The notes under the pieces were generated by a model, which ran no database searches, was not told the origin of the DNA, and was given only the letters and a program-made list of their open reading frames with translations. The translations under genes and the position numbers were made by a program. A stretch of 64,000 bases of DNA from Pseudeuparius sepicola (taxonomy: Eukaryota > Arthropoda > Insecta > Coleoptera > Anthribidae): assembly GCA_963920635.1 (NCBI GenBank), contig OY987307.1, positions 14,089,735 through 14,153,734 on the forward strand, in the 5' to 3' direction. Below, piece after piece: positions 58,613 through 64,000 of the stretch; positions within the stretch are counted from its first letter, which is position 1, and each line of letters begins with the position of its first letter.

Positions 58613-60157
58613 TGTCTGTTTAGTGTAGGTGCTACCAAAGCAAACAATTCCAGATACTAGCTTTTGTTTTATGACGTTACGCCTATATGGTATAACAATG
58701 CAATTTTTTTCCATTATTAAATGTAGTTTTTTTAAATGCTATATTTTAGTGGAAGCTGCTTCTTGGAGTTTTTGATGTGAATATTTCTGGCCCGTGACAG
58801 TGACTGACAGTGAAGGCTACAATGAAGTTTTGTCCATTCGCAATATCTCCTGCTCTATATAATATTTTTTATCGATAATAATCTGCACTGAATACAAAGG
58901 GCTATAGGCCCGAGCAGTCAACCACAGCAGCTTCCTAATTAGGCTTCGAATATATATCAAAAATCAAGAATTTGGAAGTTAAGTGCCCATTCCACATTTA
59001 TATTCCTGGATTTTTATGATAATACCTAAAAGTATCCTTCGTATTAAACTAAGATAGACAATAATAATTATTACTGATAGCACTGCCTGAAGTAACAGTT
59101 GGACATTCCATTAGCGCAAAGCGTCGCAAATTGCTTTGGGCGCCCTTGGGGAAATGGGAGAAATGAGTATCCCACAATGAAAAATCCACTCGCTTCCTTC
59201 CTTGCACCGGAAAGTGCACCCTTATGGATACCATTATTGCCGCATGTTCGCGCCATTTCAAAATTGGTATAGGGGGATGCTTAGCACTTCTCCCTTTGTA
59301 ATGAGTGTTTTAACTTTTTTCTTAGAAAATAATTTGTCTAAATACCCATTCTCGGCCACTGGTCGGGTTAAAAGTAGACATTCGGTGTGGCGTTTTAAAA
59401 AATGAAATACAGAATAGGTACGCGCCGGGGAGGGAGTCGAATTTGGCGCGCCGCGCTGAACAAGTGAAAGTAAAGTCCCTATACTAAAATCGAGCAACTC
59501 TGTCGTAAACAAGAGCACGTGGGCTGAGATATTCGCCAGTGCCGCACTGAGGCACGACCTGTATTTAATTTTAGTTTTACAATTGTTTACATAAAAATAT
59601 TTCGGAAGAAAATTATTGGCTTAATTAAAATGGTTCAAAACATCGATACAATTATTAGTGGCAGTGTCTAAATAGCTGAAAACAACAAGATAGAACCGCG
59701 TATATATACTTTTGCGATCGAGTACGCCCATGTTGCTAGGCTCGCTGAACACATGGTTTTATTTACGCCTCGATTTTAGTTATAGAAATCAATCGAGGTA
59801 TCCGCAAAAAAAAATTGGTTAGTTTTGTTTTGTTTGCTTTTCCGAGAATTTCTTTAATTTTCTGGCAGTATATGCTTTTACTTAGTGAGTAGGTAGTATT
59901 CACGCGGTGAACAGGTAATTGTGCGATTGCTTTTACTGTACCTAACCTAACTTGATTGTATACAATGCTCTCGACGTCTTCTATTTCCTTCTTTTATTCG
60001 GGAAAGCTAGGCCAGAAAAGCTTTAGAATCAGTCCATGAGAAACTTAAGTAGGCTTTTGCACTTGACGATGCAGCCCCTGTGGTGCAGGGCACTGTCAAA
60101 AGTTTATTCGAAAAGTGCAAACAATTTCAGGTTATTTTAGATATGAGCAAACTCATG
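58613..60157. other. No gene recognised
   Basis: Short open frames on both strands around 59050-59520 do not resemble known proteins. The DNA at 59410-59470 is CG-rich (GGCGCGCCGCGCTG). No repeat shared with the rest of the window was noticed. Confidence 0.35.
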
Positions 60158-60343
60158 AGTTAATGGTCGGGAGCGTAACGCGGTCTTTTTAAAAAAATAT
60201 TTATTGAACATAAAGTTACAATACAAAGTATAGAATAAGAATGAGGTATACAATATAGCAAAGTCCCGTTTTTATAGGGGACGCTTCGGCGGTGTCTTCT
60301 TGTGCAGCGTCAGCGCTTCTTCGGGATCGGTGGTGACATAATT
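60158..60343 (-). repeat. E3 3' LTR (inferred borders)
   Basis: On the minus strand it starts AATTATGTCACC directly after the polypurine tract and is taken to end at ATTAACT by analogy with E1. It holds TATAAAAA (60276-60269) and AATAAA (60205-60200). The right border is supported by the tract; the left one only by analogy. Confidence 0.6.
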
Positions 60344-62072
60344 CCTCCCTCCGCAGAACCAACTCTAGGGCACCGTAGGAGTTGGATATCTCCTGGTTGT
60401 GGAACTTCTTTCTTCTCTTTGTTACGTCTTCTTGATTTCCATCTTCTGTAGCCGTAATAAATCGCTGGTAAAATCAATAAACCATAAATAATAATTGTCC
60501 AAAGGCTTGGTATATAGTGAACTTTAGTAAAAGTAAGTTCGGGGTTGTTTTGAAGAACTTCTGTCTTTAATTCTTGAAGTTGGTCAAGTTGCAGATTTTC
60601 TAATTCGAAGTCTAAGTTGAGCGTCGTATTGCTTTTTAATTGCATTTCTAGTTTTGGAAAGAGTACTGGGTTTTCGATTAAACTTGTTTCTTGTTCATTT
60701 ATTATTTTTTCTCGATTCGTCGACAGCTTACAATTTATTGGAATCTTGAACAGGTGAGAGCCGATGAGTTGTAGCGTTTCTTCTTGATTATTGCAACTCA
60801 GTTTAACTGTTACAATTTTTGGAAATAGACCAATGTATTGATTGGTTTCGCCAAGTTGTTTGATAACTGGTTTACTAATGGTAATGTCGAACTCTTTGCA
60901 TGCAGTTATACTTCTTGAAGTGAGGAGTTGAATTCCACAAGGTGCGTCTTGTCGGATTTCTTCTAGGTCCAGTTTTTTACAAACGTAGTCTTGGGACTTC
61001 GTTCTCGAGCATGCCTTACTCGTAAATGCGTAGTGCAATTTATTTTTTAATAGGAATTTGTTTTTTGGAAAAACTGTCTTAAAATGACTCTCCGAAAATA
61101 TAGGAGTAGAGAATAAATGAAAGTATTCAAAATCAAAAGGGAAAGTAATAGGGATTTTTAATAAATAAGTGATTTTGTTATTTAGAATATAACATTCAAT
61201 ATTAATTAGACTTTCAAAAAGTAAAATATTTTCTAAAGAAATTTTTAATGGGAATTGTTCAGGTTTTAAGAATTTTTGAAGTTTAAGAAGTTCCTTGTAA
61301 AAGTCTGATGTGTTAATGATGCTTGGATGCATAATTTTTAATTTGGAAAAGACGATTGAATTTTCAATATCTTGTAAAATTGAATTGATAATTCCGTAAA
61401 GATTTATTACTTGATTTGTAATATCTTTGATAAAGATCGAGTTTTCTCTATAAGCGTCTTTTTGGACAATTGTTGAAATTTGTTTTATTTTGGATTCAAG
61501 TAAAAGTTCATTGTGTTTTATTTGTTCAATAGTGTTCTTAAATTTGTCGATAACTTCTGTCGATATTGAATTCTGACGTTTAATATTATATTCTAATTTT
61601 TCTTGATTTTGTTGCAATTCTTTAATTATGTTTTCGAAACGTTCGCCATCTGAAGCATCCAAATTTCCAGTCACTGCCTTGAATATAGAGCCTAAACCGT
61701 TTATTAACCCTCTTTTATGTCTACGAGCATTTGGCAAAATTTCTTCTACTTTAATATGTACTTTTGATCTAGTAAGATTTAATATTTTGAAATAATTAGA
61801 GATTTCGAGTTTGTAGCCATCATTCGAATTAATTAAGTTTCAATCTGATTGGATTTATGATCCAATTCTTCAATTTCAGTAATCAAAGGGTTCAAGTCGT
61901 AAAAATGAATTAAAGTGTGGGTGTATTCTTGAATTTTCGCGTTTCCTAATTTTAAAGGTAGCATTCCAAAATTTTGGTCCAGATTTCTTATTTCGATTTT
62001 TTCTTGAAGTCCGAAGACTAGCAAGGGTAAGCTAAAAGAGAAAAATATGAAATTAATTTTGAGAGTTTGCAA
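60310..62072 (-). pseudogene. env: E3 env, errantiviral envelope glycoprotein, one frame break
   Basis: The first segment (62072-61833) holds a hydrophobic leader FIFFSFSLPLLVFGL and the N-terminal surface part. A break at about 61830 moves the frame by one base; homologous sequence continues through the furin site RRHKR, the GLINGLGSIFKAVTG fusion region and DASDGERF (about 61720-61640), long helices, a Cys-rich block, and a transmembrane segment (TIIIYGLLILPAIYYGY) to the stop at 60310. The last codons run about 34 bases into the 3' LTR. No ATG heads the leader; a pyrimidine-rich CTCTTTTAG within it could be a splice acceptor, so the start codon may come from a leader exon. Confidence 0.85.
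60344..60354 (-). promoter_or_regulatory. E3 polypurine tract
   Basis: GCGGAGGGAGG on the minus strand, nearly the same as the E1 tract, located within the env tail coding sequence. Confidence 0.75.
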
Positions 62073-64000
62073 AGGTATAGGTTTTCTTTAGTGGGCGTTT
62101 AAGGTTATCCATATGCACTTTATCTTGGGTGTCCGTTGACACAGTTTTGCGAGCGGTATCTACAGTAACAGCTGTTGTGGGTTTATTGAATTTGTTAGCA
62201 TTTTTCTGCCTAATGTTTTTCTTGGTATATACCCGTTGTTGTTCGCTAAACAACTTTGGATCATCGCGATTTCGATTGATCTTTTCTATTAAATTTTGTT
62301 TGTTTTGAGACAGAGTTTCATTTATTTTAGAGTACATTAATTTGGTTCTGTCTTTATGGGAATTAATATAATCATTCGTCAATAGTTGATCTATATTTAT
62401 GTCAAAAACGTTTTCATCGCTAATATGGCCGTTTAATACGTCTATTGGTTTGAATTTGGTGGCCGAATGGATTGAGTGATTATAGGCTAGTATAGCATAC
62501 GTCATTTTTAAAGATACTGGTGTTTTTAAGAATCCTTGCGTATTAAGTAAACGTATGTGTTCGATTAAAGTCGAATGTAAACGTTCTATCATACCATTGG
62601 ACTGTGGATGGTTGGGAGAACAGAAATGAATTTTAATTTTGTGTAGACTCAAAAGTTCGTTTATTACAGAGTTTTTAAATTCGGTACCATTATCAGTTAT
62701 TATTGTCGTTGGTACTCCATGGTGAGAAAAGAACTGAATTAGATTATCTACTATTTCGCTTGAAACTAATGACTTTAATGGGTATGCTTGAGCGTATTTT
62801 GAAAAACTATCTATAATTGTTAAGAATTTTATTTGTTCTAAAGTGAATGTGTCCATATGGATAATTTCGAAAGGTTTACTAGCGGTTGGTGTTATATTCA
62901 TTTGCATTCTTACAGGGTGTCTTTCATACTTGCACTGTTGGCATAATTCACAATCATTAATAAAGGTTTGAATTGAATTTTTTAGTTGCGGCCAATAGTA
63001 TTTTACTTTTATTCTTTGTTCTGTTTCATCTATTCCACGATGATTGGTTTTACTTTCATGGTAATTTTTTATGATATCGAAAATATCGTTTTTATTGGTG
63101 ACATCAATAAGTTTTATTGTGCAACGTTTTAATTTCAGAGAGGGCCATTTAAAGTGTTGTCTAACAGTTTCGCAGAAAGGTTCGTATATGTCTGGATTTT
63201 CAAAATAAAGATGATATTGGACATTGGGTAACAAATACTCTTTAACAAAGTTAGTTACATCTGATTCAAAATCATTTTTGGAAATTTGAACTTCTATTCT
63301 TTTCTTTTCAAAAAGAATTTTAATTTTTGGTTTGGCAGGGGAATGAAAAACGCTATAAATTATTACTTGATGAGAACCGTAATTTACAGGGGTTTCTGAA
63401 ATAGGAATGCCGACAATTGGGTGATTTTCTGCATTAGAATGGACTGTTTCATTTTCATCAATATCTAAAATATCGTTATCGGGTTGAACTTGAGTAGATA
63501 AAGTGTCTAAATTTTGAGATTCATTTTCGTTTTCTAGTTCCTCATTAAATCTGTGAATATAATCAAAAATATTTTGGGCATTATCGCTTGACTTAGTTTC
63601 TTTTGTGTTTATTTCGATACGAGACAAAGCGTCTGCGTTCGTATTTAGTTTTCCTTTTTTGTATATGATGTTATAATCATATTCATCCAATTTAATCCGC
63701 CATCTTAACAATTTTGAACTTGGGTCTTTAAGAGAAAACAGCCATTGAAGGGGCTTGTGGTCAGTAATTATATTAAATTTTCTGCCGTATAAATACGGTC
63801 GAAAATATTTAGTTGACCAGACGATACAGAGCAATTCTTTCTCAATGGTACTGTAGTTTTGCTCGGATTCGTTCAACGTTCGCGACGCATAGGCGATTGG
63901 TAGATCTTTACCAATAGGGCCTTGAGATAATACGGCGCCTAAAGCAACGTTACTGGCGTCAGTTGTCAAATTGAACGGTTTTGAAAAATCCGGATATTGT
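62053..64000 (-). CDS. pol: E3 Pol, partial: RNase H and integrase
   Basis: Open from the window edge to the stop at 62053. From its start: [21 protein letters not shown] (RNase H), then [19 protein letters not shown], an acidic linker, an HHCC finger (YHESKTNHRGID ... CELCQQC), and an integrase core with IHMDTF, ITDNGTEF and GMIERLH. The region between RNase H and integrase is much shorter than in E1 and has no macrodomain. The end of the frame overlaps the env leader by 20 bases. No stop or frame change is seen in the visible part, so this pol looks functional as far as it goes. Confidence 0.9.
   Translation of the reverse strand, partial: QYPDFSKPFNLTTDASNVALGAVLSQGPIGKDLPIAYASRTLNESEQNYSTIEKELLCIVWSTKYFRPYLYGRKFNIITDHKPLQWLFSLKDPSSKLLRWRIKLDEYDYNIIYKKGKLNTNADALSRIEINTKETKSSDNAQNIFDYIHRFNEELENENESQNLDTLSTQVQPDNDILDIDENETVHSNAENHPIVGIPISETPVNYGSHQVIIYSVFHSPAKPKIKILFEKKRIEVQISKNDFESDVTNFVKEYLLPNVQYHLYFENPDIYEPFCETVRQHFKWPSLKLKRCTIKLIDVTNKNDIFDIIKNYHESKTNHRGIDETEQRIKVKYYWPQLKNSIQTFINDCELCQQCKYERHPVRMQMNITPTASKPFEIIHMDTFTLEQIKFLTIIDSFSKYAQAYPLKSLVSSEIVDNLIQFFSHHGVPTTIITDNGTEFKNSVINELLSLHKIKIHFCSPNHPQSNGMIERLHSTLIEHIRLLNTQGFLKTPVSLKMTYAILAYNHSIHSATKFKPIDVLNGHISDENVFDINIDQLLTNDYINSHKDRTKLMYSKINETLSQNKQNLIEKINRNRDDPKLFSEQQRVYTKKNIRQKNANKFNKPTTAVTVDTARKTVSTDTQDKVHMDNLKRPLKKTYTFANSQN

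Larger units (their letters stand above)
60158..64000 (-). mobile_element. Errantivirus E3, minus strand, cut by window edge
   Basis: The 3' half of a second env-bearing gypsy element: pol from RNase H onward, env, polypurine tract and 3' LTR. The upstream half with gag, protease, RT and 5' LTR lies beyond 64000. Differs from E1 in sequence throughout and has no macrodomain. Because the 5' LTR is unseen, age and target duplication cannot be judged. Confidence 0.9.

Noticed and set aside
59940..59953. CCTAACCTAACTT as telomeric repeat
   Set aside because: Only two units and not the insect TTAGG form; chance or worn repeat.
60158..60343. Four-base target duplication next to the E3 LTR
   Set aside because: The other end lies outside the window, so it cannot be checked.
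1..64000. CRISPR arrays, prokaryotic operons or terminators
   Set aside because: The window is eukaryotic; no regularly spaced short repeats with unique spacers were seen.

Overview
This 64 kb window is eukaryotic and almost certainly from an insect. It is AT-rich and packed with transposable elements of arthropod type: envelope-bearing Ty3/gypsy elements (errantiviruses), a 412/mdg1-like gypsy element, a Dong/R4-like non-LTR element, many short foldback elements ending in TACAGGGTG with TA target duplications, and a tRNA-derived SINE. I found no convincing host protein-coding gene, rRNA or canonical tRNA. I cannot name the order or species from sequence alone.

Layout, left to right. 1-1763: unassigned. 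1764-4500: nested palindromic TACAGGGTG elements; a 1,255-bp element inserted at a TA inside an older one, and a broken second copy follows. 4696-13293: errantivirus E1 with 223-bp LTRs differing at one base, a 4-bp ATAC target duplication, tRNA-Ser-type primer site, gag, a very long pol, env and polypurine tract. 13370-14231 and 20546-22036: further copies of the foldback family, with relics of a mariner-like transposase C-terminus. 14518-24640: smaller foldback and dispersed repeats. 25979-32782: minus-strand gypsy element E2 with LTRs of about 1.08 kb, TAAT target duplication and decayed gag-pol. 32783-41380: mostly featureless AT-rich DNA with one diverged direct repeat pair. 41383-44910: a non-LTR element with a 1,090-codon RT plus restriction-like endonuclease ORF, sitting in a TAA microsatellite. 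44911-51400: a SINE, a GC-rich stretch with a long hairpin, a 57-bp tandem repeat and plain AT-rich DNA. 51401-52681: a terminal-inverted-repeat element full of a GTGGCGTAAC motif. 53230-54476: orphan errantiviral env relic followed by a perfect 23-bp hairpin. 55800-58620: short repeats, a second SINE and a foldback whose arms carry hammerhead ribozymes. 60158-64000: minus-strand errantivirus E3, cut by the window edge.

The two strongest observations: (1) the E1 Pol polyprotein has a complete TARG1/OARD1-like macrodomain (an ADP-ribose hydrolase fold with the key Lys and Asp kept) inserted between RNase H and integrase, which the neighbouring errantivirus E3 lacks; (2) the foldback at 57976-58438 contains a textbook type I hammerhead ribozyme on the minus strand of its left arm and a slightly decayed partner on the plus strand of its right arm.

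E1 works as one unit: LTR promoter, minus-strand priming from tRNA-Ser, Gag, Pol by an apparent -1 frameshift at A AAT TTT, and Env probably from a spliced RNA. All frame breaks in the young elements look like single-base losses, so either recent mutation or consensus error in the assembly could explain them.
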